From M3007 sp964484205 (lineage in GTDB: Bacteria; Bacteroidota; Bacteroidia; Chitinophagales; Saprospiraceae): 64,000 bases of DNA. Shown here piece by piece: positions 8,648 through 17,399 of the stretch (position 1 is its first letter; every line of letters starts with the position of its first letter). The position numbers were made by a program, and so were the translations under genes. The stretch covers positions 1 through 64,000 of the forward strand of contig CAZAEZ010000003.1 in the NCBI GenBank assembly GCA_964484205.1, written 5' to 3'. Under the pieces are notes generated by a model. It worked only from the letters and a program-made list of their open reading frames with translations. It made no database searches and was not told the origin of the DNA.

Positions 8648-10432
8648 CTTCAATACCTTCAAAAATGCCTCCTGCGGCACTTCCACATTGCCGAATTGCT
8701 TCATCCGCTTTTTGCCGGCTTTTTGTTTTTCCAGCAGTTTGCGTTTCCGCGAGATATCGCCGCCGTAACACTTGGCGGTTACGTCCTTGCGCATGGCGCT
8801 GATGGTTTCGCGGGCGATAACCTTTTGGCCGATAGCCGCCTGAATCGCGATCTGAAATTGCTGGCGCGGCAGTAGTTCCTTCAGTTTTTCGCACATGCGC
8901 CGGCCCATATGTTCGGCTTTGCTGCGGTGCACGAGCGCGGAAAGGGCGTCTACCTGGTCGCCGTTGAGCTTGATGTCGAGTTTCACCAGGTCCGTTTCGC
9001 GGTAGTCGAGAATGTGGTAGTCGAAGGAGGCGTAGCCGCGCGTGACCGATTTGAGTTTGTCGTAAAAATCAAACACAATTTCGGCAAGCGGCATGTGAAA
9101 GGTCAGCTCCAGGCGCGTTGGCGTGAGGTAGGTTTGTTTTTGAAGAATGCCGCGTTTTTCGAGGCAGAGGGTCATAATGTTGCCGATATAATCCGGCTTC
9201 GTAATGATCTGGGCGTAGATGTACGGCTCTTCGACCGACTCAAGCCGGTTCGGGTCGGGCAGTTCGGAGGGCTGGCGTACGAGGAAGCGTTTGCCTTTTA
9301 TTTCGGTAGCATAATAAGGTACGTTTGGTACCGTGGTGATGATGTCCTGGTCAAATTCGCGCTGTAACCGCTCCTGCACAATTTCCAGGTGCAGCATACC
9401 CAAAAAGCCGCAACGGAAGCCGAAACCCAGGGCCGCCGAGGTTTCCGGCTCGAAGACCAGGGAGGCATCGTTGAGCTGTAATTTTTCGAGGGAGTCACGC
9501 AAATCTTCAAAATCATCGTTGTCCAGCGGATACACACCCGCAAACACCATGGGCTTGACTTCCTCAAATCCTTTGACCGGTTTGGTACAGGGATTGACCA
9601 CATGCGTAATCGTATCCCCCACTTTAATTTCACGGCTGATCTTGATGCCGGTGATCACATAACCCACATTGCCGGCTTTGAGCTCGCCGGTTACCTGCTG
9701 GCCCAGGCGGAGAATGCCTACCTCTTCAGCCGTTACTTCCTTACCGGTGTTGTAAAATTTGATTCTATCGCCCTTGCGCAGGGTGCCGTTCATCACCCGC
9801 ACGTAGGCTACCACACCGCGGTAGGAGTTGAACATCGAGTCGAAGATCATCGTTTGCAAGGGCGCTTCCGGGTCGCCGGTTGGCTCGGGAATCCGGTCGA
9901 CAACAGCAGCCAGGATGGTATCCACACCAATACCGGTACGGCCTGAGGCAGAGATGATATCCTCGCGTTTGCAGCCGATGAGGTCAATGATCTGGTCTTG
10001 CACTTCCTCGATATTGGCCGTTTCCATATCCACCTTGTTCACGATCGGGATAATTTCGAGGTCGTGCTCCACGGCGAGGTAGAGGTTGCTGATCGTTTGC
10101 GCCTGAATGCCCTGCGTGGCGTCTACGAGGAGCAAGGCGCCTTCGCAAGCGGCAATGGAGCGACTCACCTCGTAGGAAAAGTCGACGTGGCCCGGGGTAT
10201 CGATCAGGTTAAACAGGTATTCCTGCCCGTCGGCCGGGTGGATGTATTGCATCTGGATCGCATGGCTTTTGATCGTGATGCCGCGCTCGCGTTCGAGGTC
10301 CATGTTGTCCAGGGCCTGGTCCTGCATATCCCGCTGGCTGATGGTATGGGTATGTTCCAACAGGCGGTCGGCCAGGGTGCTTTTGCCATGGTCAATGTGC
10401 GCGATGATGCAGAAGTTGCGGATATTTTTCAT
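8636..10432 (-). CDS. lepA: Translation elongation factor 4 (LepA)
   Basis: Ribosome-associated GTPase that acts on translocating or initiating ribosomes. The 598-residue length is standard. The G domain begins IAHIDHGKSTLADRLLE (P-loop), with RERGITIKSHAI (switch I), DTPGHVDF (G3) and NKVDM (G4). The EF4-specific C-terminal domain ends with KVIARETISAMRKDVTAKCYGGDISRKRKLLEKQKAGKKRM, the diagnostic LepA block. Gene order is lepA then rhlE on the minus strand. A TATCTTTG box lies about 80 bp upstream of the start. Confidence 0.97.
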   Translation of the reverse strand: MKNIRNFCIIAHIDHGKSTLADRLLEHTHTISQRDMQDQALDNMDLERERGITIKSHAIQMQYIHPADGQEYLFNLIDTPGHVDFSYEVSRSIAACEGALLLVDATQGIQAQTISNLYLAVEHDLEIIPIVNKVDMETANIEEVQDQIIDLIGCKREDIISASGRTGIGVDTILAAVVDRIPEPTGDPEAPLQTMIFDSMFNSYRGVVAYVRVMNGTLRKGDRIKFYNTGKEVTAEEVGILRLGQQVTGELKAGNVGYVITGIKISREIKVGDTITHVVNPCTKPVKGFEEVKPMVFAGVYPLDNDDFEDLRDSLEKLQLNDASLVFEPETSAALGFGFRCGFLGMLHLEIVQERLQREFDQDIITTVPNVPYYATEIKGKRFLVRQPSELPDPNRLESVEEPYIYAQIITKPDYIGNIMTLCLEKRGILQKQTYLTPTRLELTFHMPLAEIVFDFYDKLKSVTRGYASFDYHILDYRETDLVKLDIKLNGDQVDALSALVHRSKAEHMGRRMCEKLKELLPRQQFQIAIQAAIGQKVIARETISAMRKDVTAKCYGGDISRKRKLLEKQKAGKKRMKQFGNVEVPQEAFLKVLKLND

Positions 10433-10512
10433 TCTGTTGAATGAATGGGTGATTTTGTTGTTGTTGTGTTGACTGGCGGGGAAAAAATAAATACGCCCCC
10501 GTTTTGGGCGCG

Positions 10513-10520
10513 CAAAGATA
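10513..10520 (-). promoter_or_regulatory. Putative -7 promoter box of lepA
   Basis: TATCTTTGCGC on the minus strand, 81 bp before the lepA start, matches the -7 consensus. No TTG occurs at the expected -33 spacing, so the promoter may be of a weaker or different class. Confidence 0.45.
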
Positions 10521-10549
10521 GGCTGTTTTAATGGATATCGGCGTGTGAA

Positions 10550-11128
10550 TTAAAACGTCACGTTCCGGTAAAGCAGGGCCAGGTCCAGCACAACATCAAC
10601 CGAGCGAAAGTGGACCGAATTTTCCAGACCTTCCACGCTGGATTCCCGCCACAGGTCGGGCGCTTCGCGGAAAAAACTGAGAATTTCAGGAACATCCTGC
10701 CGGACGAGCACATATTCCCGGAAAGTAGGCAAGCTTCGAAATTCCAAAAACTTTTGTTGCCGGTCGTAGGCTTCCGTGGAGGCGGAGAGCACTTCAATGA
10801 TCAGGAGCGGGTTTATGATCGCATGGGCGTGTTGCTCGGCGGAAACCGGTTTTTCCGCAACCACTACCGCATCCGGGTACAAATAGAAATTGTAGTGCGG
10901 GAGATAGACTTTTTGGTCGCTGCCGAAAATTTCGAAGCCGGTTTTATTTTTAAAAATCTGGTCGAGCTCGGACAAAACATTGCGAGTTATCCGGTTGTGT
11001 GAAATGGTTCCTCCTGGCATGGGTCGTATTTCGCCGTTATAAAATTCATAGCGCTCCCCTGTCCGGGCCTCGGTCCGCAGGTATTCCGCTACAGTGTATC
11101 GTTTCGTTTCACTGGCTGTCGCAGTCAT
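10550..11128 (-). CDS. Uma2 family (DUF820) PD-(D/E)XK-fold protein
   Basis: The 192-residue protein matches the Uma2/DUF820 family: RYTVAEYLRTEARTGERYEFYNGEI, then PMPGGTISHNRI, the YLYPDAVVV strand with the conserved PD, and INPLLIIEVLSAST (ExLS motif), followed by YDRQQKFLEFRSLPTFREYVLV. The fold is that of PD-(D/E)XK nucleases, but the biological substrate is not established. Such genes are often numerous and solitary, as here. A TATATTTG box lies just upstream at 11155-11148. Confidence 0.88.
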   Translation of the reverse strand: MTATASETKRYTVAEYLRTEARTGERYEFYNGEIRPMPGGTISHNRITRNVLSELDQIFKNKTGFEIFGSDQKVYLPHYNFYLYPDAVVVAEKPVSAEQHAHAIINPLLIIEVLSASTEAYDRQQKFLEFRSLPTFREYVLVRQDVPEILSFFREAPDLWRESSVEGLENSVHFRSVDVVLDLALLYRNVTF

Positions 11129-11147
11129 CGTATCGCGTATTTTTACA

Positions 11148-11155
11148 CAAATATA
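11148..11155 (-). promoter_or_regulatory. Putative -7 box of the Uma2 gene
   Basis: TATATTTG on the minus strand fits TAnnTTTG and lies 19 bp before the start, implying a very short leader. A TTG upstream is only 14 bp away, shorter than the usual spacing. Confidence 0.4.
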
Positions 11156-11267
11156 CTTTTTTACCGCCGCAATTTGACCTTTTCATGCCCGGCCACGCAG
11201 CATTTTGGCGGTTTATTGCACCCCAAAAGATACCGGTCCAATGACCTTCGTTTAAATTAAAATCAAC

Positions 11268-12377
11268 ATGTCGAGATTTCATTCTGCAACATTTACCCGC
11301 CAGCGCCGTGGCCCCGGCGGATTGTTTCGTTTCCTGATTTGCTTGCTCCTGCCTTTCTCCGCCACCGCACAATCCGTTTTCGACTCCCTGCGGACAGCCC
11401 ACACCGCGGAATTGTTTTTTGCCTTCGGCAAACACGACCTGAGTGCTGAAGCGGAACATACGCTCGATTCGGTAGCCGGGCTTTGGAACAACCAAAAACC
11501 GGCGGTCAAACTGCGCATCACCGCACATACCGATTCCGTAGGAAGCCTGGAAAATAACCTGGCGCTTTCGCAACGGCGGGCCGGGATGGTAAAATCGGGC
11601 CTGGCCAAACGCGGCGTACCGGCAGAAAAAATAGAGTTGGCCTACTTTGGCGAACGGAAACCCGTGGCCGCCAATGCCACCGAGGAAGGCCGGCAGCGCA
11701 ACCGGCGCGCAACCATCGACATTTTCACCAGCATCCCGATGATGCCCTATTCCGGCCAGGTAAAAGACCAGCAGACCGGGGCAGGCATTCCGGCAACCGT
11801 GCATTTTTCCACGCGCAGCCGGCGCGATTCAGTGAATACCGATTCCGTCGGGTTTTACTCGGTGCGGTTGCCCAAAGATTCGGTGGTAAAAATTGAAGCG
11901 TTTGCCGAAGGCTATTTTTTCAAGTCGGTCATGCAGCGCATCTACGGCTCGCCGGAAATGCTGCAACGCATGCAAAACCAGCCGGCCGAGCTGACGCTCG
12001 TACCGGCAAAAGCGGGTGAGAAAGCCGCCATCAACAATTTATTTTTTGTGGGAAATCAGGCCATCCTGCTCAAGTCCTCGGAGCCGGAGCTGCCGAAGGT
12101 GCTGAAATTCATGCAGATCAACCCCGGCCTCGAGGTTGAAATTGCCGGCCACATCAACCATCCCGGTGTAGCGCCCGAAGCACTCGACAGTTGGGAATGG
12201 GAACTCTCCGTCAACCGGGCCAAACTGGTGTACGACTACCTGCTAAAAAACGGCATTGCCGCAGCCCGCATGTCATACAAAGGCTACGGCAATACCGAAA
12301 TGTTGTTTCCCAAGCGCGGCGCCACCGAAGAGCAACAGGAGCAGAACCGGCGCGTGGAAATACGCGTGCTTAAATGA
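11268..12377 (+). CDS. Protein with two OmpA-like peptidoglycan-binding domains
   Basis: The 369-residue envelope protein has an N-terminal signal peptide (hydrophobic core about residues 19-33, cleavage after ATAQ). A first OmpA-like domain spans residues about 45-155 (FAFGKHDLSAEAEHTLDSVA, ITAHTDSVGSLENNLALSQRRA, RRATIDIF). A small carboxypeptidase-regulatory-like beta domain follows at about 160-235, then a second OmpA-like domain at about 255-369 (IAGHINHPG, LSVNRAKLVYDYLL, NRRVEIRVLK). Two such domains in one chain would bind peptidoglycan at two points. It converges on the redox pair across an inverted repeat. Confidence 0.88.
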   Translation: MSRFHSATFTRQRRGPGGLFRFLICLLLPFSATAQSVFDSLRTAHTAELFFAFGKHDLSAEAEHTLDSVAGLWNNQKPAVKLRITAHTDSVGSLENNLALSQRRAGMVKSGLAKRGVPAEKIELAYFGERKPVAANATEEGRQRNRRATIDIFTSIPMMPYSGQVKDQQTGAGIPATVHFSTRSRRDSVNTDSVGFYSVRLPKDSVVKIEAFAEGYFFKSVMQRIYGSPEMLQRMQNQPAELTLVPAKAGEKAAINNLFFVGNQAILLKSSEPELPKVLKFMQINPGLEVEIAGHINHPGVAPEALDSWEWELSVNRAKLVYDYLLKNGIAAARMSYKGYGNTEMLFPKRGATEEQQEQNRRVEIRVLK

Positions 12378-12515
12378 TTTACGAATTACGAATTACGATT
12401 GGTTCACCATACTGGTTAAAGGAAGTGGATGCCTCTTGGAGAAATTCAATTTGCATGAAATCATTCCATTCCGAAATGGTGTATCAATCGTAATTCTTAA
12501 ATCGTAATTCGTAAG
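12378..12515. repeat. Inverted repeat, relative of the 43.6 kb palindrome
   Basis: A left arm starting at about 12377 (ATTTACGAATTACGAATTAC, then GATTGGTTCACCAT) is imperfectly mirrored at about 12474-12515 (ATGGTGTATCAATCGTAATT). The same arm sequence builds the perfect palindrome at 43636-43723, so this is a decayed or insert-bearing member of one repeat family. It sits between convergent genes. Confidence 0.7.
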
Positions 12516-13127
12516 TTATTCGGCTTTCCGCCACTTAATCGTGCAGCCCAGCGCTTTCGTTTCTTTGGTGGATACTTCTTTGCCTGCACGCAGGTTGTCG
12601 ATGGCGTTCTCCAGGTATTTTTCCTTTACGGCATCGGCATCTTCGTGGTTGTCGTCGATGGCGCCGATGTAGCGCACAACGCGGTTTTTATCGAGCAGGT
12701 ACACGTGCGGGGTACGGGTAGCGCCGTAGGCTTTGGCGATTTCCTGCGTTTCGTCGTAGAGGTACACGAAAGGAAATTTCTTCGACTTGGCCCGTTTTTT
12801 CATGTTGTCGAAGCTGTCTTCCGGCTGCCGGTCTTTGTCGTTCGGGTTGATGGCCACGACCGGATAGCCCAGCTTCGAATATTTTTTGTGCAGGGCAATG
12901 ATGCGGTCTTCGTACGCCTTGGCGTATGGGCAATGGTTGCAGGTGAAGATCAGGATGTAGCCTTCAGCCTTTTTCATGCCTGCCAGCGAGACCATTTTCC
13001 CATTGACATTTTTCAGATTGAAATCGCGGGCAGTATCGCCAACATGATAACCTTCATGCACCGGCAGGGTAAACGACCAGGCTACCAGCGCCACAGCCAC
13101 AGAAAGGAGGGAAAGTACTTTTTTCAT
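12516..13127 (-). CDS. Exported thioredoxin-fold (redoxin) protein
   Basis: A periplasmic thiol-disulfide protein of the AhpC/TSA-redoxin group. I place the start at the ATG at 13127 because it opens the signal peptide MKKVLSLLSVAVALVAWSFT; the longer frame adds a non-signal stretch. From this start it has 203 residues, with the redox centre CNHCPYA at Cys63 and Cys66, the redoxin opening VGDTARDFNLKNVNGK, and a cis-Pro block near RTPHVYLLD. It is co-oriented with the TlpA-like gene 76 bp upstream, so the two may share a transcript and a thiol-reduction role. Confidence 0.88.
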   Translation of the reverse strand: MKKVLSLLSVAVALVAWSFTLPVHEGYHVGDTARDFNLKNVNGKMVSLAGMKKAEGYILIFTCNHCPYAKAYEDRIIALHKKYSKLGYPVVAINPNDKDRQPEDSFDNMKKRAKSKKFPFVYLYDETQEIAKAYGATRTPHVYLLDKNRVVRYIGAIDDNHEDADAVKEKYLENAIDNLRAGKEVSTKETKALGCTIKWRKAE

Positions 13128-13202
13128 AATTTTTAGACGTTTTTGTTGTGTAAAACAGTGCTTACGCGTCTTGCTGCGTTGAACTGCAAGGCGCATAGAT
13201 AT

Positions 13203-13691
13203 TTATGGTGTATTCAGTGCTTCCAAAATTGTAGATTCCAGTTCCTCGTAGTGTAACCGTTTTTCAAAAAAACGTTCAAAGCCGCGGCCTTTGCTGACAA
13301 CGAGCGTCGCCGGAATAGCGCCGGTCCATTCGGTACTCACCAGGTCAATCCAGGTATTGGGGGTGCGTTCGTCCATGTAAACGACGGTGCTTTTCAGTTT
13401 TTTCCGTTTAACGAAGGGCTTCACTTTTTTGTCCACATCACGGCTGAAATCGTTGCTGATGAGCACCACTTTCACTTTTTTTCCGGCGTATTCGGCATTT
13501 AATTTTTCAAAATCGGGCAGCTCGGCCACACAGGGGGCGCACCAGGTTGCCCAAAAGTTGAGCACATAAATCGTATCGGAATCGTTATTTTTCCAGGCCG
13601 TGATCTGGTCGGCCTTGATGTACGGAATTTCCTGGGCGGCCAGGCCGAACGCGGAAACAAGCAACAGGGTGAAAAGCAATAGTTTTTTCAT
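13203..13691 (-). CDS. TlpA-like thiol-disulfide oxidoreductase
   Basis: The 162-residue exported thioredoxin has a signal peptide (MKKLLLFTLLLVSAFGLAAQ) and then the strand and active site NFWATWCAPC, with Cys51 and Cys54. The WCxPC centre is typical of TlpA/ResA-type reductants used for apocytochrome or envelope protein thiols. A cis-Pro region is seen in GAIPATLVV. It is followed on the same strand by the redoxin gene. The partner substrate is not evident. Confidence 0.9.
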   Translation of the reverse strand: MKKLLLFTLLLVSAFGLAAQEIPYIKADQITAWKNNDSDTIYVLNFWATWCAPCVAELPDFEKLNAEYAGKKVKVVLISNDFSRDVDKKVKPFVKRKKLKSTVVYMDERTPNTWIDLVSTEWTGAIPATLVVSKGRGFERFFEKRLHYEELESTILEALNTP

Positions 13692-13843
13692 AAGTCAATG
13701 CTAATAACGCCCGATTACCGGAAGTGTTTGTCCGGAATCGACAGAAGTTGCGGCCGGGGCGGTATTCTGCGACAATTTTGCAGCATGCGCCGTCTATCGA
13801 TATGATTTGACCATTTTCTGACGCCAATTTGCTCCATTCCGTC

Positions 13844-13851
13844 TATCCTTG
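13844..13851 (+). promoter_or_regulatory. Putative -7 box of the TolB-like gene
   Basis: TATCCTTGCGCC resembles the TAnnTTTG box and lies 23 bp before the ATG at 13874. No -33 TTG at correct spacing was found. Confidence 0.35.
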
Positions 13852-13873
13852 CGCCTTTAAAATAAACCGAAAT

Positions 13874-14995
13874 ATGAAAATTCAAGTCCTGACACTCGCG
13901 CTCTGTTGCACCGCAGTTATCTTGCTGCCCGCGCAAAATCCCCACACCGCGGCAAAACCTGCGGCCGAAAGCACACAGCCCAGCCTTCGACAAGGCTTCG
14001 GCGGGCAAGCCGAAACCCACCTGAAAAATATCCGCCAACTGACCTTCGGCGGCGACAATGCCGAAGCCTACTGGAGCCCCAACAGCAAGTGGCTGACCTT
14101 TCAAAGCAACAACCCCGGGTGGGGCCTCCAATGCGACCACATTTTCGCCATGGACGTGAAAAAAGCGGCAAATAACCAGGCGTACAAGCCGCAGGCCATC
14201 AGCGGCGGAAAGGGCCGGACGACCTGCTCTTTTTTTATGCCTGACGGCAAAAACATCATTTTCGCCAGCACCATGTCGGCTGCCGACACCTGCCCGCCCA
14301 CACCCAACCTGCGCCAGGGCGGCAAGTACCTCTGGCCGATTTACGATTCGTACGACCTGTACGTAGCCGACCTGAACGGCAAAGTGGTCAAACGCCTCAC
14401 CGATAGCCCCGGCTACGACGCCGAGGCTGTGCTCAGCCCCAAGGGCGACAAAATTCTGTTCACCAGCACCCGTTCGGGCGACCTTGAACTTTGGACGATG
14501 GACCTCGACGGAAAAAATCTGAAACAGATCACCTTCGATCTGGGCTACGACGGCGGCGCTTTTTTCAATCCCGACGGGTCTAAAATTGTTTTCCGGGCCA
14601 GCAGGCCCAAAACCGACGCCGAGATCAATGAGTACCGCGAACTGCTCAGCCAGGGTTTGGTGGCGCCGACAAACATGGAAATTTTTGTGTGCAATGTCGA
14701 CGGCAGCAACCTGCGACAGGTTACCAACCTGGGGAAAGCCAACTGGGCGCCGTATTTCCATCCTTCGGGGAAAAAGATCATTTTTTCGAGCAATCACCAC
14801 TCCGAACGGGGCTACGACTTCCAACTTTTCATGATCAACGAAGACGGCACCGGCCTGGAGCAAATTACCTCGGAAAGCATTTTCAATTCCTTCCCGATGT
14901 TTTCGCCGGACGGCAAAAAAATTGCCTTCAGCAGCAATCGCGACAACGGCGGCACCCGCGACACGAATGTGTTTGTGGCCGATTGGGTGGATTAA
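13874..14995 (+). CDS. Exported TolB-like beta-propeller (PD40) protein
   Basis: The ATG at 13874 opens a signal peptide (MKIQVLTLALCCTAVILLPAQ), giving 373 residues. The body carries WD40-like PD40 repeats: AEAYWSPNSKWLTFQS, DAEAVLSPKGDKILFTSTRSGDLELW, DGGAFFNPDGSKIVFRASR, ANWAPYFHPSGKKIIFSSNH, NSFPMFSPDGKKIAFSSNRDNGG. It is a periplasmic propeller like the TolB C-terminal domain, here without the TolB N-terminal domain. Residues about 35-47 (PSLRQGFGGQA) look like a translated short dispersed repeat inserted in frame. A minisatellite starts right after the stop codon. Confidence 0.85.
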   Translation: MKIQVLTLALCCTAVILLPAQNPHTAAKPAAESTQPSLRQGFGGQAETHLKNIRQLTFGGDNAEAYWSPNSKWLTFQSNNPGWGLQCDHIFAMDVKKAANNQAYKPQAISGGKGRTTCSFFMPDGKNIIFASTMSAADTCPPTPNLRQGGKYLWPIYDSYDLYVADLNGKVVKRLTDSPGYDAEAVLSPKGDKILFTSTRSGDLELWTMDLDGKNLKQITFDLGYDGGAFFNPDGSKIVFRASRPKTDAEINEYRELLSQGLVAPTNMEIFVCNVDGSNLRQVTNLGKANWAPYFHPSGKKIIFSSNHHSERGYDFQLFMINEDGTGLEQITSESIFNSFPMFSPDGKKIAFSSNRDNGGTRDTNVFVADWVD

Positions 14996-15005
14996 CCGCG
15001 AGGCG

Positions 15006-15313
15006 CCGTAGGGGCGACCCTCGCGGTCGCCCGAAAATACATGGTCGCCCGAAAATACATGGTCGCCCGCAAATACATGGGCGACCGCAAATACATGGGC
15101 GACCGCAAATACATGGTCGCCCGAANNNNNNNNNNNNNNNNNNNNNNNNNNNNNNNNNNNNNNNNNNNNNNNNNNNNNNNNNNNNNNNNNNNNNNNNNNN
15201 NNNNNNNNNNNNNNNNNNNNNNNNNAATACATGGGCGACCGCAAATACATGGGCGACCGCAAATACATGGGCGACCGCAAATACATGGGCGACCGCAAGG
15301 GTCGCCCCTACGG
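15006..15313. repeat. 18-bp minisatellite with flanking REP ends
   Basis: Tandem 18-bp units (AAATACATGGGCGACCGC and variants with GGTCGCCCG) run from about 15030 to 15299. They are bounded by GTAGGGGCGACCCTCGCGG at the left and GGGTCGCCCCTACGG at the right, which are reverse complements of each other. The array contains the 100-N assembly gap. Because 18 is divisible by three and units lack stops, several frames stay open on both strands, but none is credible as a gene. A short relative lies at 18589-18647. Confidence 0.85.
15126..15225. other. Assembly gap (100 N)
   Basis: Exactly 100 undetermined bases inside the tandem repeat, so the true copy number of the array is unknown and probably larger than shown. 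Confidence 0.99.
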
Positions 15314-15349
15314 AACATCGTGGAGAAATTTACCGATTTTGGCCTCGAA

Positions 15350-15903
15350 ATGGTTACTTCTGATTTACTGGAAATTATTGCCCGGCACTTTTTCCAGCCG
15401 GATGTCGCACCGACGATCGACCCGGTCGGCGCAGGAAATATCAACGATACGTTTCGGGTGGCCTTTTCCATTAATGGCAAAACCCAATCCTGGCTGCTTC
15501 AGCGCCTCAACCACCAGGTGTTCACCGACCCGGAGGCGGTCATGCATAATATCCGGGTAGTTGCGGAACATTTGAACCGGCAGGCAGTTTTACGCCGAAT
15601 GTTGTGGAGGATGTGGTCGGCCCGGTTAGCCTACGCAAGGAAATACTGAATGCACTGATGTGCGGTTTCCTGGAAACAACGGCGGATTTCCTAATGCCTG
15701 CCGAGCGCGAGCACCTTTTGCCGGGCGCCCGGTGGATCATCGGGGAACAGGCCTTGCGTTTTTTAACCGACTACCTGGCGGGCGACCGCTACTACAAAGT
15801 GCGGTACCCGGAACACAATCTGGTGCGGGCGCGCAATCAGCTGGCCTTGTTTATGGAACTCCAAGCAAAACGCATGTGCGTTTTTTCAAAAAAACCTGGC
15901 TAA
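15350..15903 (+). pseudogene. Internally deleted phosphotransferase/N-acetylhexosamine kinase-like gene
   Basis: The N-terminal part (15350-about 15590) reads like the start of the Bacteroidota phosphotransferase (APH-fold, NahK-like) family: GAGNINDTFRV, SWLLQRLNHQVF, DPEAVMHNIRVVAEHL. From about 15586, in another frame, comes the family's C-terminal end: GPVSLRKEILNALMCGFLETTADFL, QALRFLTDYLAGDRYYKVRYPEHNLVRARNQ. About 200 residues between them, including the catalytic HxD-type loop and the metal site, are absent. The family is about 360 residues long; about 80 plus 105 remain. I infer a deletion with frame change, so no active kinase. Confidence 0.75.
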
Positions 15904-15916
15904 CAAAGCAGCAGCC

Positions 15917-17050
15917 TTATTCCTTGCTCTTGAATGCCAGGGTAAATACGGTCGACTTCACGCCTTTCACATCCAGGGAATAGAGATTCCCTTTTTCGAC
16001 ATACAGCGTGCGCAGTTCATCGGCACGCAAATTTTCGTCGTGAAACAGGTCGACACAAACCAGGCTGCCATCGTACAGCGCCATGACGTCGGGCACCAGC
16101 GTATGGCCAACCACGATACGTTTGACGCCGGCAAAGGCAAGCGCGGTATCCATTTCTTCCCGGCTGATTTTATTCTTGGCGGCGCCGCGAAACCAGAGCA
16201 CGCCCACTTCGGGATGAAAGACATATTGGGCAAGGGAGTCAACAATTTCGCCGTAGTTGACGCCCAGATACCGGCGGGCGATATAGTTCAGATCGCTGAT
16301 GCGTAGGGTGGAGTTCGCCACATAGGGGCTGATGCCGCCGTGGCAAAAAGCGAAGTCGCCAATTTTTACAATCGCGTTTTTGGTGCGCAACCAGCGACCG
16401 AGTTCGGAATGATCATCGTACCACAGGTTGTAGGTTTCGCCGATCAGTTGGGCGTTTTCCATGTATTTATTGCGCACGTAGCCGTATTCGCCGCAGAGGT
16501 TCATGGCTTCGTGGTTGCCGAGGATGAAATGGATGTTCCCACCGGCTTTCTCCGCTTCCGATTCCAGTTTGTAGATCAACCAAAGGCATTCGGTCACATT
16601 GATCCCGCGGTCGAAAAAATCGCCGATCAAAACCAGGTGGCCATCGCCAAAAGTCCAGTTGAATTTGGCGTCCATTACCCGGGCGCCTTGCAGGATGCGT
16701 TTGAAGGCCTCAAAATTGCCTTCGATGTCGGAAAGTACCAGCATACGGTCGGGGAGCGAAAAGCGGTCTTTGTCGACTTTGAGTTTGTCTTTGAGCGTAA
16801 ACGAAAAGGCATCGCCGGATTCCGGCACCACGCATTTCAGTTTAACCTCTTCCCGTTTTGAATAATATTTTACCCGGACAACGAGGCCGGTATCGACTTT
16901 TTCAACCGTTTTAACCACGATATTTTTACCCCGGTAAAAGACATGAGGGCCGTCGCTGCCTGCCTTGGATTTGTCAATCAAAGGATCGCCGGCATAGACC
17001 TGACTGGTGAGGGACACCAAAAGCGCAATAAACAGAGATTTGAAAGCCAT
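15917..17050 (-). CDS. Exported metallophosphoesterase, PPP-like
   Basis: The 377-residue protein has a signal peptide (MAFKSLFIALLVSLTSQVYA) and a calcineurin-like phosphoesterase domain. Motifs in order: SDIEGN (Asp108; Glu110 where many relatives have His), GDFFDRG (Asp144, Asp147, Arg148), GNHEAMN (Asn179, His180), CHGG and VVGHT. This order with GDxxDRG is that of the PPP Ser/Thr phosphatase and bacterial Shelph-like group, using two metal ions. The substrate is unknown; the protein is probably periplasmic. A -7-like box lies at 17171-17164. Confidence 0.88.
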   Translation of the reverse strand: MAFKSLFIALLVSLTSQVYAGDPLIDKSKAGSDGPHVFYRGKNIVVKTVEKVDTGLVVRVKYYSKREEVKLKCVVPESGDAFSFTLKDKLKVDKDRFSLPDRMLVLSDIEGNFEAFKRILQGARVMDAKFNWTFGDGHLVLIGDFFDRGINVTECLWLIYKLESEAEKAGGNIHFILGNHEAMNLCGEYGYVRNKYMENAQLIGETYNLWYDDHSELGRWLRTKNAIVKIGDFAFCHGGISPYVANSTLRISDLNYIARRYLGVNYGEIVDSLAQYVFHPEVGVLWFRGAAKNKISREEMDTALAFAGVKRIVVGHTLVPDVMALYDGSLVCVDLFHDENLRADELRTLYVEKGNLYSLDVKGVKSTVFTLAFKSKE

Positions 17051-17399
17051 GCAAAGAGAAATTAGTTGAAAGCGGATAATGTATTAACGCCGGATTGGCG
17101 GAATTGTCACAAGAGACCGGACTGGTCCCCCGTTTATACAGGCAAGAACACGGAAGTGATGCGCAAATATAATTCTTTTTCCCGGGTGAACACTTGCCTG
17201 GATAAACGCCCGGACAAAAGGAACACGGCTGTTTTGGAAATTTAATTTGGATAAGGGGGACATTTCCACGTCGTACTTTTTTGAGAAAACATTGACAGTT
17301 TCTTGACAAAAACACCTTCGGCCATTGGTTTCTTCCTGATTTATTATCGGCTTATCCGGCGGGCTGGGTATTTTGCCGCCGAACGAATTTGTACGGTTT
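17051..17399. other. Divergent intergenic spacer
   Basis: The 349 bp between the divergent phosphoesterase and amidohydrolase genes hold a TATATTTG box at 17171-17164 (minus strand), about 113 bp before the phosphoesterase start. Nothing else clear was seen and no coding frame is convincing. Confidence 0.5.

Noticed and set aside
15006..15313. CRISPR array
   Set aside because: Units are contiguous with no unique spacers and no cas gene is present.
14992..15649. Long open frames through the 15 kb array on both strands
   Set aside because: They are open only because the 18-bp unit has no stop codons and is divisible by three; part is N.
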